From Panaeolus papilionaceus (lineage: Eukaryota > Basidiomycota > Agaricomycetes > Agaricales), in assembly GCA_015501605.1 (NCBI GenBank), contig JADNRZ010000001.1, forward strand, positions 2,976,001 through 3,040,000: 64,000 bases of DNA, in the 5' to 3' direction. The notes under the pieces are model-generated. The model did no database searches and was not told the origin of the DNA. It saw only the letters and a program-made list of their open reading frames with translations. The number at the start of each line of letters is the position of its first letter. The stretch's first letter is position 1. This document shows, piece after piece, positions 33,378 to 45,002 of this stretch. The position numbers and the translations under genes were made by a program.

Positions 33378-35492
33378 ATGTCACAATTACCAAGTATGTC
33401 CATTCATCCGTCCTCAACACTTCCTTGACTCTAATTTATTTTATTTTTAGATCAGACGCGTTCAACTACACTCTGTCCTCCATACACCACCATCGACACT
33501 CAACAACAAACCTTTAACACCTTCGGCTCGCCTCGAATCGCCACTACCACCCTCATCGGCCCGCCAGTCTCAAATATATCAAAGAAACTACGCGCCAACG
33601 AATCCAACTCACCCAAGCTTTCACCCATCGACAATGCCCTCTTCGGGTATCCTTCCACTCCTGCTCATAGCACCTACCTCGGCGGCGGCGCGTCTACCTC
33701 TTCCAACCCACCCACCCCCGAGCTCTCTCCTTCCATGTCCCTCATCTCCCCTACCCACTCCAGCGTGCCCTCTACCCCCGACCGCGCCATGTACGCCATG
33801 AATCACACCCCTTTCCGTCAAATGCAGCCATGGGACGCGTCTTCATCCCACTCTGACGCGTATTCTTCCAACCCGCCGTCGCCCATGTCTTTGTCCCCTG
33901 CTATGGGTCGTATGTCTCTGAACGCTCACCAGCAACAGCCAATGGGTTTGATGCCCATGCACCATACCTCCCCCCATTCCATGACCATGCCCGAGCCTCC
34001 TGCCACACCACAAAAGAAAATCCCGCGCCCGCCCAACGCATTCATGCTCTTCCGCTCGCACTTCCTCAAAACGGGCCAAGTCCCGCCCACCGCCGAACGC
34101 AAACAGCAGACGCTGTCCAGCCTCACAGGACAGATCTGGAACATGATGCAGCCGGACGAGAAAAAGCAGTGGCATGAGAAGGCTGCTGAGGTCTTGGCGG
34201 AACATGCAAGGAAAAACCCTGGTTATAAGTTTAATCCGTCGCCCAAGGGCACGAAGAAGAAGGGTGGGAGTGCGGGGAGTGCAGGGGGGAGGGAGAAGGA
34301 GGACGAGAGTGCGAAGGCGGAGAGGGTGAGGGAGCTTAGGGAGAAGTATACGAATTTCCATGGGCCGTCGCCTGTGTCGAGTAGGAAGAGGAAGGGGAAG
34401 AAGGCGCATAGTGTGGATGATGGGAAGCCGATGGGGTCGAGTACGGGTTCGAGCGGGGGGAAGAGGGCGAAGAGCCATGATGCGGATGAGAGGAATGCGT
34501 TTGGGGGTGCTGGTGCCGGTCGTGCGACGGTGTTCGCTCAGCCCACAGCGCTTGTTGCGCCTGGTGTGATCTCGTTTGCGAATTATAACCTCGCCGCGGC
34601 GATGGGCCAGCAGCAGCAGCATGCGTATCACCCTGTTCACCCGTCGCCCTTGCGGAATACGGCCATACCGAGACGACCGAGTACGTCGATGGGTTTCAGC
34701 GAGAAGCACAGCGGATTGATGTTCCCGATGCCTGATACGAGGGATATGAGGATTAGTGCTGCGAGGAGTGCGAGTGGGCAGCAGGTGCCGATGCAGGTGA
34801 ATGGGATGATTCATGAGACGGTTAGCATTTTTTGCCGTGTCTTTGGGGTTTCTTTTTGCTGATGATTATTTTGTGATATGCAGGCTTTTATCAACCGATT
34901 CCAAAACGCTGCCGACATGCTCGCTGATATGTTCCCCTACGGTCTTCAAGTTCCAGCCACGAGCATGCAAAACCTGACTTCAAGTGTTAGCGAACCATCC
35001 TCTTCCCCGACTCAACGCTACAGCCACATGTACGATCCCGAAAACCCATTCGCGCCTAAAGACAGCAACGCCAACGACATGGCAGCCTCCTCCTCCCCTG
35101 TACCTACTACACCCACCACTGCCTCCACCTCCACCTCCACCTCTAACGGCGGACGCGACTTTTCGAACTTCAATTACAACGGGCAAAACTACAATCTCTC
35201 CAAAGTCATCACAGTCCCGCCTCCTCGATCTCCCAACGCCATGGACGCGTCTCCGCCGCCCTCTGCTGGTGTTGCTCCATCGAATACGCTCACTATTGAT
35301 GTCGAGTACCCGGCTTCGTTGGGGCCGCATTTGAGTGCTGTTGCTGGTCAGAGCGGTAGTGGGAATGTGGGTGAGGGGGAGGGGTGGATATATAGTGCGA
35401 TGGAGGTTGAGATGGGTCATTTTGATGGGGGGAATTGTGGGTGGACGTATGAGGAGGGAGAGATGAATGTGAGTATGGGCTCGAGTGTCTGA
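33378..35492 (+). CDS. HMG-box transcription factor (MATA_HMG type)
   Basis: Exons 33378-33393, 33451-34820 and 34884-35492 give 659 residues; the tiny first exon carries MSQLP. One HMG box lies at about residues 193-265: IPRPPNAFMLFRSHFLK, then QQTLSSLTGQIWNMM, KKQWHEKAAEVLAEHARK and NPGYKFNPSPKG. The IPRPPNAF start and YKF end are typical of the sequence-specific MATA_HMG/SOX-like class that bends DNA. Basidiomycete members regulate mating, clamp formation or fruiting. A basic region follows (KKKGG, SRKRKGKK), likely a nuclear localisation signal. The flanks are S/T/P-rich with SP and TP pairs, and the last exon contains a T/S repeat and an acidic end. The specific orthologue cannot be told by eye. 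Confidence 0.9.
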
Positions 35493-36044
35493 GGGCGTGG
35501 TTTCTTTTTTTTTTCTCGTCTGTAACGTTTCTTTTCGGATTCCTCTCCCTTTTGGTGGTGTATTTTTAGTGTTGTATATAGATATCTATTGCGTGCACAC
35601 ACGTATGTATGCCTTGTATGCCCTCATGACCTTTCTCCTTTTCTTCTCTCATTATCCTTTCTTCTTTCTTTATCCTCTTCGTTCACTTTTTTCTCTCCCT
35701 TGCGCATATTCTCTCATCCCCTCCACTTTATTTCATCTAATCCACATTTCTATCGTCATCTCACATCTCTATTTTATTCCAGCTCATCTCATCTCATTTA
35801 CTTATGACTCCATGACTCCTCACGATTATCTTCATTTACTATCTGTTCATTAGTTACTCTACTACTCTCATCCCCCCATTCCATTGTGGGTTGTACCATA
35901 CTGTACCATTTCCTTGTTGTTTTATACTTAGATGCGTTAATGCAGACCCTGCTAGTCAGGTTGATTTATTGTATTCAATTATCGTTCACTAAGTTTACAC
36001 TTTTCAACGTTTTTCAACATTAGCATATCCAAGACTCCTGTTCC
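35493..36044. other. gene-free stretch between convergent genes
   Basis: 3' flanks of the HMG-box gene and the first DUF302-like gene. Strongly pyrimidine-rich on the plus strand (35,620-35,870), with only shadow frames. Confidence 0.5.
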
Positions 36045-36681
36045 TCATGATTCCTCGGCGTTCAACACCCCCAACACCAACTTCTCAAACTTCTCATCCA
36101 GCGCCCTCAGCTCCTTCCTCAGCTCCTCCCCTTCCTCCCCACTCGCATACGGATCCCCCATCACCGCCTCCCACAAATGCATCCCCACCCTCGTCCCGCT
36201 CCCATCCTCCTTCTCCACTACCACCAATCGAGGGGGTATATTCGCGCCCGCGAGGGGGTTGAGCTTGATGATACGCTGTGCGTAGAGCGGGTTGCCGAGG
36301 AGGTAGTTGATGATTAGGGGCGGGGAGGGGTTGGAGGTGCGGAGGGTTGTGAGGGAGTGCAGGGGGGTGGAGGACATGTACCTGTATATTAATTCAAAGG
36401 TGAGGTTAATTTAATGTTGGGTCATTTATGTTGTGGAAGGGATATTAAAGTGATGATGCGTACATGATATCTCTCCCCCCCTTCGTAATCCCCGCGATTT
36501 TCTCCTCAAGCTCCTGTTGCGTCTTCAATTCCTGCGTAACGACCTTTATGATCCCCTCTGCCTCTTTTCGGTTCAGCGCCTCGTCGAGCCGTGCGAGGAC
36601 CTGTGCGGTCGGGAGAGGAGACTCGTATATGACGAAGTGTGGGCCGGGGAGGGAGATGAGGGTTTTTTTGGTGGACGACAT
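36045..36681 (-). CDS. DUF302-like protein, copy 1
   Basis: Exons 36681-36464 and 36381-36045 (phase 2) encode 184 residues. The N-terminal half is a strand-helix unit (MSSTKKTLISLPGPHFVIYE, AQVLARLDEALNRKEAEG). The second half has the DUF302-like core: INYLLGNPLYAQRIIKLNPL, then AGANIPPRLVVVEKEDGSG with YASGEE nearby, and a C-terminal coiled helix (LRALDEKFEKLVLGVL). In bacteria the DUF302 core reads GNPxxGTPLMxxxPxxxLDLPLKVLV. Function is unknown for the family. A second, longer copy lies at 62368-63262 in the same orientation with the same intron position. No signal peptide; probably soluble. Start at 36681 was chosen because upstream in-frame sequence is not conserved in the other copy. 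Confidence 0.75.
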
Positions 36682-37912
36682 GGTTGTGGTTGTGGGTTGT
36701 AAAGAAACAATGTGATTGTGGTGATAATGCAATGCGATGTGATAGAGTGATTGAGAAGCGGCAATGAGACGGCCTCGGGCATCCCTCGGGCATACGATAA
36801 GATGACCACGTCGAGCCAAAACAGGGCTCACGACTGAATGACTTTGTCTGGAAGGAGCAGTGAAAACGCCTGGATAGAGTAAGATTAGTTATTGTGCCTT
36901 TACCCTGTGTACAAGAGAACATGAATGCCCACTTGCAGTCCGAGGGGGTGTCCGCGGGCTTACAAATGTTCGTCGATGCATATAAGAATGATACGGCGCT
37001 GCTGGATGCGTGTTACATCGAGCAAGATAGTTTCGAATACAATCCGAACCATCTCACTCGCTTATCATAAATAAACGTCAACTCATTCAGCGATGTCTAC
37101 ATGCTCGAATATCGACGCGATTCATGATTAGCTCGAACTGTTTCCCCACATCAATACTGCTTCCGCGCTTTTCGAAACTCCGAATCAGGGTCCTCGTGAG
37201 AGGGTTCGTCATCATCCATATCTCGAAGTCCAATGACCAATAATCATCGGAGAAGGTGTGACATCAGAGATGACCGTGTCCCACTTACATGCGTGCACCA
37301 GTTCGAAGCTTCGACGCTTTACGTAACCCATCGAGTAAGCGCCCAGTTGAAGGAGACAGTTGGGGTCATTGTGGTGCATGGGGTCCAGTAGGCAACACCA
37401 TCGCTTCAAGCTCGTGGTTACATTCGAAGTACGAGCCCCACAAATATTTCATACATATACGTAGTATATTTGATGAATCGAACCAAAATCGGCGGTCATG
37501 ATGTTCGAACGCGTGCCAAGAAAGACTTGCTCAAAGGGGTCCTTGTTCCATTTAGAGCGGCGTTGTACCTATTCAACCAACATCGTCCAAGTACCGAGGA
37601 TGGACATATAGAGAAGGACCTTAATGTACTCTTGAAAGGGGATGCTATAACAACCTTGACTCACACATGTATATCCCTTTCATGTTGAAGATGTACATAC
37701 CTATACAATTGTGCCTTTGTTGATTTCATACTCTATAGTCTGATGAAAGAATTTTTCACCTGTCGTCTCTCTTCCTTTCTCCTCTCCTTTCTTTTCTCCC
37801 CGAGTCTGGCACTCTACATTGTCCGCTTATAATCACCACTTCATTACTCCTTCGTCCCCAAATCCAGCGACTTCCAACTACAGTTCTTTAATTTCGCTTT
37901 CGCTATCACAAT
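36682..37912. other. 1.2-kb stretch without a confident gene
   Basis: Promoter of DUF302-like copy 1 at the left and of MYND copy M5 at the right. In between, short open pieces on the minus strand (about 37420-37290, ending NDPNCLLQLGAYSMGYVKRR..., with a good donor, and 37223-37160) could be exons of a small gene or a relic. I do not call it. Confidence 0.35.
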
Positions 37913-39864
37913 ATGACAGGGCAAGACTCAACTCAAATAATTCTGTCCTCCGACACAGCACGCTTAGAGGCTGTACAATACATCAATTCAGCGCTCCAGC
38001 AAGATTATCGGGATCCCCACGCATGTGCTACATCCCTTGTTCGAGCTCTCAGGCAATTGGGGACGCCACAGCAAATCGACGCGTTTACGATGGAGAACCA
38101 GGGCACAACCGACACGATGTTCGAAATGTGGACGAGCCTTTATCGCTTCCTTGTTGCTACGAGGAAAGAGGATGAGGTCCACGCGTTGGTGGATTATTTG
38201 TCAAGATGTGTTATGTGCAATACGCACGCGTTTCATGAGTCTAACGAGGGAGATATGACGGTCAGTTTATCAATCTCTATCTAATGCATGGCGGTTTATA
38301 GAACTGACTCTGGTCTTAAAGGATGAAACCGTTGGGAGCTTCATCTCTTATGCTTTCAACGCTATAAATGCCCAGATAGAGATAATGAAAATAAAATCTC
38401 TTCAACCCACGCCTTACAAGCTGTGGCCTCATAACTTGCCCCAGTTGCTTCCTGTTCCGCCTGAAGACCTTCTATCGACCCTGCTCAGCTGGTATCGTCT
38501 GTTCAAACGCGCGGAGATCATGTTGTCAATTGGGGTGTTAATGCATCAAGGTGACCTCTGCGTGCTTTTCAACATGATAAGGGTCGACGTCACAAGGAAG
38601 GGCATCGTGGAACCAATGAAAGCAGTTGTGGATCAAGCGCATTCCCAGTTAATGTTGACATCGCCCCATGTCCCCGTTGAGCCTCGCTCTGCAGCGTGGA
38701 ATGAGGCGTACGGGGCGTTCAAGTCCCACACCCATCCCTTTGGTTGCTACATCGATGCAGTTCTTCGTCGAGGTACCCATGCAGATGCCCTAATGAAAGG
38801 CACTCAGCTTCAAGCGCTTCAGCTGTGCACTCTGATCTGTTACGCCATCGACGGTTACATCCTCGCATTTGAGAACGACACGAAAGAAGTAGAGACACTG
38901 AAGCACATTAAGCACCTCGTGGTCTGCTTAGGAACACGAATTTTCCAAACCTTTTTTCGCGTCCCCCGAGAAGGGTATACCTTCCCCCTCATGTTTCACC
39001 ACCCCGACATTGCTAACAGGTATCACGCCGGAGGAGACGCGGGTGTTAAATGCGTGCAAATCGCAGCCGCAATGACACAAATCCACATGCGCACCCGGTG
39101 CTCCAACGCCAAATGCGACCGAGCCCGAGCTCCCTACACGGGTGCTCCCATCGAGTGTCTGTTTCAATGCGGCGGTGCTCGATACTGCCACATCGAGTGC
39201 GGCATAGGCGATTGTGGGGAAACAGAGAGCTCGCACATGCGCGTGTGTGGGATTTTGTTCAAGATTATTCGTCGTTATAATTTCCTGCAGAGCTTTCCCA
39301 CCCAGGATCCAATGATGCCAGCTCCGGGGCCTGTGCAGCTATGGGGGAGTTGTGTATCGGACGTTAACCATTCACAGCTCGTTCTGTTTAGTCTGTGTCG
39401 GCAGATGGCCGATTGTATTATGGAGTGCTTGGGTAATGGCATGCTAGGAGACGAAGATCTCGCTTGTCTGTACAGGTGGTCTGATGTGCAGGTTCAGAAG
39501 GCCGTCTGGAGAAAGTCCGCTCAAGATTTGCAGATGTATAATTATGAAGACTACGAAAATCTGATCTATAACAGCCCATGGTCACCCGATTCGTACCGTA
39601 AGTTTCTGACTTGAGTATGCCCTGATTAATTGGCTCATTTATTCGAAACATTTTTTTTAATAATTAGCCGTCCCCATCCTTTCGTCAGGCCCACTGTCCC
39701 CGCATCTTCCCCAGGTCGTCGAGATGGTCAGTACTTCTCGAGAGGCCCCTGGTGCGAAACCGTCCAACAATCCTACGGAGATTCAAAAACCCGCGCAACT
39801 GGAGAACGCATCGAACGCGTTGCAATCCAGCACTTTGCGCTCGAGAACATCGATTAGCCTTTAA
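37913..39864 (+). CDS. divergent MYND family protein, copy M5
   Basis: Exons 37913-38260, 38322-39597 and 39668-39864 encode 606 residues. It keeps the family frame but is the most divergent member. PHACATSLVRALRQLG replaces the NPxxCxGxLxFALS block, LWPHNLPQLLPVPPEDLLST replaces KKWPxxxxxLLPxGPD, LQALQLCTLICYAI replaces KALQLCSIxLYL, and YNYEDYENLIY replaces GYDDYExIL. The finger region (residues 376-425) has cysteines CSNAKC ... CLFQC ... YCHIEC ... HMRVC, but the spacing around the second pair is altered and an extra CGIGDC pair is present, so zinc binding may be changed. It has an additional intron after codon 116, and its last exon is the longest of the family (66 codons, S/P-rich). Confidence 0.8.
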
Positions 39865-40560
39865 AATGAGGCATACCAGCGTGTCAATGGTGTGGACACA
39901 CGTTATGCATTTATGTACAAATATTACATCACCCCTCCGTGTATAGTAAACAGTTATGCTGTGAGTTCATATTGTGCGCGAGACTGAGCGTGTGTGGTGC
40001 TTCGAATGGATATTTCAGTTGTGTAATACCAAGTAATATCCTTACAGTAAGAATCCTGTAACCGCCCTTTGATTCCCACAGATGATCTAGATGTCGCACC
40101 TTTCGAATATCACTGCGGTTTAGGTCAGGTTCTAGTGATTCCGAGTCTGAGTTGTTTTTAATTCAGGGACGAAGGTCCCCAGAAATGAGAGTTTTGGTTT
40201 GGTCTCTGAAACACAAGGATCAAACACAGTAGTATTCTCGATGGCATAAAAATACCCACTGCACATGTGTCATTATAGTCTCAGCCTTCGTGACTGGCAA
40301 ATAACGCAGCATGCCATTCTTCGAATGGATATCAGTTTGACGGTGTTATAACATCCGCTTGGAGGCACAATGGTTCACTTACCCACCAATGAGCACATGG
40401 GAGAACAGCTCGAATGGTTAGATCGAAATTTCAGGAGATGGTAATACCCTGCAAGAAGAACCGTTCTCGTTCCTGCCCTCCTCCATCGTTTTTGTTATAG
40501 GCCAACTACCGCAGTGTCTCTCTAACTCGACTCCCATCATTCCCCTCTATTTCTGCCAAC
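39865..40560. other. gene-free stretch between M5 and M6
   Basis: About 700 bp. The last 60 bp before M6 are pyrimidine-rich, consistent with a promoter or leader. Nothing else supported. Confidence 0.45.
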
Positions 40561-42320
40561 ATGCCAAAACCCAGATATCGAGTACCACGCGTCCAGGGTG
40601 CTACCCGTCTCCCTTCTCAACTTCAGTCGATGCCTACGGACATTCGCACAGCAGTCGCCTACATCGTGGACAGCTTACAAGATCACAACAATCCCACTGC
40701 CTGTGCCGGCACATTACATTGCTGTCTCAGACGCATAACGGGAATTATCGAATTGTCAGGTTCAGGAACCGTTGACGCGCGGGTCCTGCTATCCAAGCTC
40801 CGCGGATTGTGGTTTGCTCTCTATGACTTCATAACGGCTCAGAGAACCGACACAGAATTCCAAGCCATGACCCAAAAGCTTTCGACATGCTCCTGCAGAA
40901 TGACCCCACTCCCCCGAATGCTTCACCAGGAGCTTCGCTGTACGAAAGAGGAATGGACCAGGAAGAGCGTTCTCGACGGAGATGGTAGCTTTTGTCTCTG
41001 CCATCTCAACCGTAGCGATACCTGGAAGTTTGTTCACCTTTCCAGTAGTCTTCTCCGTCGAATCATGAATGTGGCGAAGGACAGCTCCGTCACCAAAGGG
41101 GTATCTAAGAGGTGGCCACCAAGTATGCCAGAGCTCTTCCCGCACGGGTCTGACAGCTTGATCAAAAGCCTTCTTCAATGGTAAAAGTTTGTTGGTGATT
41201 TCGTGGTGTTCGACCTCTTCGGCGCGGTCTTTAGATTTTGTGGACCCCATCTTTGCGAAAGTATCTCCAAATTCGACGCTGTGAACGACCTCATCATCCA
41301 CCCCATCAGACAGCAAGTCGATCGAATGATAGCAACTTTGTTAGCTGCTATCACCAACCCAAAATTACGACCAGCCCATAGCGACTTCTCAGAACTCGTA
41401 TTCGGCTTGGACGACTGCCTTGCACAAATATTTCGTCCTCCGATCAAGTTGAACGTGAATGTGCTGAATGGTCAAGAAATCAAAGCACTCGAGCTATGTT
41501 CCCTTGTTCTGTACCTTATCTCCCTTCTCGAACCTCCCCTCACTCCAGATGACGTCAAATACCTCACCGTCATCCTTGCAGGCACCGCGCACCGCATGTT
41601 CTTCAGCCTCGGATTGCATCTACCAGGTCGCCGCAACATACCACTCCACCCCTCGATCGTAGAGATCGAAAATAAGCTATTCGTCCCGGTTGGCTTGCAA
41701 GCGTCGCGTGCGGGGTTGGAAAGGCCGATGTACGATTTTGTTGGATTGGCTATCACGGAATGTCTTAAGAATAAAGCATGTGGGGCCCCAGGATGCCAGC
41801 TCACCTTCAAAAACGAAGGAGTAACGTTCAAAAAATGCGCCCGTTGTGCCACTGTTGGCTATTGTAGCCGTGCGTGTCAAATCCAACACTGGAGCTTTTC
41901 GGATTCAGACGGTAACAATCAGGACTCTCACAAGCGTGTCTGCAAGGTGATAAACAGACTTGTCACTCACCGGGGCGTTGTAGGGCTTGATGCAGTTGAA
42001 CACCAGGAGGGGGACGACGATAGGGTTCGATCGATTTCCTTACAGGAATACATCAGCCAGCTTATCTCTGAAATGCGTGGCGAAGGGGGGATGTGTGACG
42101 ATGAATTGGTAATGATAATGGCTTGGGCACGACACACGGTATTCGAAACGGATACTTTGGGGGAGATGTCCGTCAAGGAGAATCCAGGGTTCGAGGATTA
42201 CGAGGACATAGTCGACATGCTCACCCGGGCCCATCCGACTGGGCTCCGAGCTCCCAAACGTAAGTCCCATTGTGACTATTGACTGACCCAATATCTACCT
42301 ATTAACCAGTACTGGTTTAG
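40561..42320 (+). pseudogene. MYND family gene with premature stop, copy M6
   Basis: Exons 40561-42259 and 42310-42320 (phase 1) would encode 569 codons, but codon 208 is TAA (41182-41184) in the middle of the conserved SLLQW-x-KFVGDF block, at a position that is variable in other copies (N, H, E, Q, D or Y). Nothing else is damaged: RTDTEFQAMTQKLSTCSC, TKGVSKRWPPSMPELFP, FCGPHLCESISKFDAVN, HLPGRRNIPLHPSIVE, the finger at residues 407-461 (CGAPGC, FKKCARC, GYCSRACQIQHW, HKRVC, with an inserted SDSDGNNQ) and NPGFEDYEDIVDML are intact. So the mutation looks recent, or the stop is read through, or this is an allele or sequence error. Subfamily of M4, M8 and M9. Confidence 0.82.
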
Positions 42321-42704
42321 CGGAGTATATCTCTCAGCCGCAAACCTGAGTCCATGCATTGTGCAACGTGAATAAATCAAATTTGGTGCTCGAATAAAAT
42401 ACTCGACGACATACACTTGTCAATATTTTGCCCATTCGTTTTGAAGAATTTTATCTTGTGCTCTGACATTGCTTGTGCGAAGTAGAAGCAATGAAAATCG
42501 TGTCTGCAGATGTTTTCGAAATGTGAGGACCAGTCCCGTTCCGACTCTGATAATGATCTGATCTAGGGATTTGCCCTGCATCATGGATTACGCGAGACAG
42601 AAAAATGAGGATGTTTTTGACACTAACCATGTATCCTCAAACACAACACATCATTATCCACCTCGGTTTTAAAGCCCTCTTATACTTGGGCATTTCCTTC
42701 CAAG
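42321..42704. other. gene-free stretch between M6 and M7
   Basis: Promoter region of M7. A possible TTTTAAA box lies at about 42667-42673, 30-40 bp before the start codon. No gene. Confidence 0.4.
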
Positions 42705-44496
42705 ATGTCACGTAGCGCCTTCAAAGCCCAAATTAATGCAGCTCTCGCCGAGTTGTCTCCAACGACGCGTTTCGATACCGTCAATGCCATACGATACATC
42801 CTCACAGGTCTGGTCGACCCCCACAACCCAATTTACTGCAGCGGATCCCTCCAGTTTGCCCTTTCTAAGATTGACGACCTAAGGAACATACCAGATAGCT
42901 ACTGGACAATCTTTTACGAATTTCTATTCATTGGACGAACGGAGGAGCAGCTCCAAGACCTGCTCAAAACACTGTCAACGTGCACATGCAGGGAAGATGA
43001 GAAGGGCATTCACCGTCGTTATGTGGCTGTGAGGGATTCAAGAAGGAGGATGCAGTCTGCCAGTGAACACGATTCAGAGGCGTTGTCCGGTCCTATCTCT
43101 AAAGAAACTGAAAAATTCATTTTTTTCGCTTTTAATCAGGTACGGGAGAGGTTGGAGCAAGCCAGCCCGTCCAACGTTACCAAGGGTGTCGGGAAGAAGT
43201 GGCCACGAAGGATTGCAGACCTCCTGCCTCATGGACCGGACACTCTCATTCGGTCTATCATCCAGTGGCACAACGCCCTCGCCGACCACTTCATGATTCT
43301 CAGAACCACCATCCGAATCATTGGGATATGCCAATACATCATCCACGACAGTCTTATCAAACACAACACAACGGTTAACCTCGTTCTCGAGCCGACGAAG
43401 CAGCTTGTCCTTGAATACATAGACAAACTCGAAGCAGGAAACGGCCTCGACAAGCGCACGGTAGACGATTTCGTCACTGTGGCTAGCAATTTTGTGAGCT
43501 ACACTACTCAAATATGTGGTCAAGCCATGAAATCTGGTCTTCTTATCGGTGGTGGCGAAACCAAAGCTCTACAACTCTGCTCTTTTATTCTCTACATCGC
43601 AGACGCCATCCGGTCCAAATCACAAGATCCCCGATTTTTCGACCATATCTACGATTTCACATCCACCGTCGGATATCTCATTATTCGGGACTTTAACATG
43701 CGTTCCGATGACGTGCCTAACCTCAAACTTCACCCTGCAATCGTCGCAAAGGACATCGTCAAACATACCCGTGCCGAGAACAACGACCGACCAGAACAGA
43801 CAGTAGCACTTGCCATGATCGCAGGACGCGAGCATCATCTCTGCGCATGCTTCACATGCGAGTTGTCATTCAGCCACGTCGGGAACAAGTTCAAGATGTG
43901 CAATAATTGCCAAACGGTCGGGTATTGTGATCGTGCGTGTCAAGTCCGAGACTGGAAAGATGAGAGGTATCCACACAAGCGCCTGTGCGAGGTCTTGCGT
44001 AAGGTTGTGCAAGCCCGGGGAGGGTGGAAAGCGCCTCTGCCTTTTGAGTTTGAAGATACGGCCGTGGAGGGGTTAGCTGTGACCAAAGGGGACTTGGTGA
44101 TCTTACAGCTGGAGTCGTTGTTGATGGAAATGAGAGAGGGAGGCAAGTTGACTGGGCATGAGTGGGACTTGGTGCTTGGCTGGGGACAGAAGATGTACGA
44201 TGAAAAGGTTATGGGGGGTGCAACGAGAATGGGGTCCGTGTATAACCCTGGTTATGATGATTATGAGGTCATTCTGAAGAGACTTACGGATCCCAAAGCT
44301 GGCGTGAAAGGTTCAATACGTGAGTCTACGGTTCATTGCATCCTGTCCTGTTTCCCTCGTTTAATTACTATTTTCCCCAGCTGTTTTCATTCCCAGAAGC
44401 GATGATATACCCGATGACCTGCAAGGTGGTGAGGTGGATTTGCTAGCTCACATGGAAAAGATGATGAAGGCTCTCGATATCGAGATCCCAATTTGA
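42705..44496 (+). CDS. MYND zinc-finger family protein, copy M7
   Basis: Exons 42705-44319 and 44381-44496 (phase 1) encode 576 residues. Blocks: DPHNPIYCSGSLQFALSKI, RTEEQLQDLLKTLSTCTC, TKGVGKKWPRRIADLLPHG, ICQYIIHDSLIKHNTT, GGGETKALQLCSFILYIAD, LKLHPAIV, finger at residues 380-428 (CACFTC, FSHVGNKFKMCNNC, GYCDRACQVRDWKDE, HKRLC), RGGWKAPL and NPGYDDYEVILKRLT. It belongs to the M2/M3 subfamily, although its neighbours M5 and M6 do not. The last exon is comparatively long: IPVFIPRSDDIPDDLQ and then a helix ending KALDIEIPI. Complete ligand set. Function unknown. Confidence 0.87.
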
Positions 44497-45002
44497 GGTA
44501 CACTTGCGCAATGTATGCCTTGCACGATGTAGGAACAGCCATACACATGCTTATAGTAAAAAATATAATTCATATTCTGATTGTAGACGCACGAGACCCA
44601 TTATATCGTGTTAGTTGTAGTACATGGGACAGTTTAGAGGAAAGGAAAATAGGAAACTCCAAGAGTGAAGCCAATACATGATCATGAGGGGGGAGATTTG
44701 AAAGTAAGAAGGAAAACAATGAATTGAACAAGAAATACCCCCAAGATCAGAGACTGGACAAGGGGGTAAGGATGCAGAAGAAAATGTCGGATTGGCGAAA
44801 AAAGATATATAAAGGGTGCGACTGAGCGATGGAGAACAACATGTACAAGGGGGTAAAAATGTACACATAATACGCCACGATGCAATTGAAAATAATTATT
44901 CGTAGGTTGGACGAAATATTGGGGAAATCCAAAATGGGCGTAACCACTTGATGAACAAAAATTGGAAGGAATTACGATATCATAGAAATGTAAAGCGAGA
45001 GA
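44497..45002. other. gene-free stretch between convergent genes
   Basis: 3' flanks of M7 and SNF7. No gene or repeat seen. Confidence 0.45.

Noticed and set aside
33843..34814. Minus-strand open frame of 323 codons opposite the HMG-box gene
   Set aside because: R/H-rich antisense shadow; the sense strand encodes a clear HMG box.
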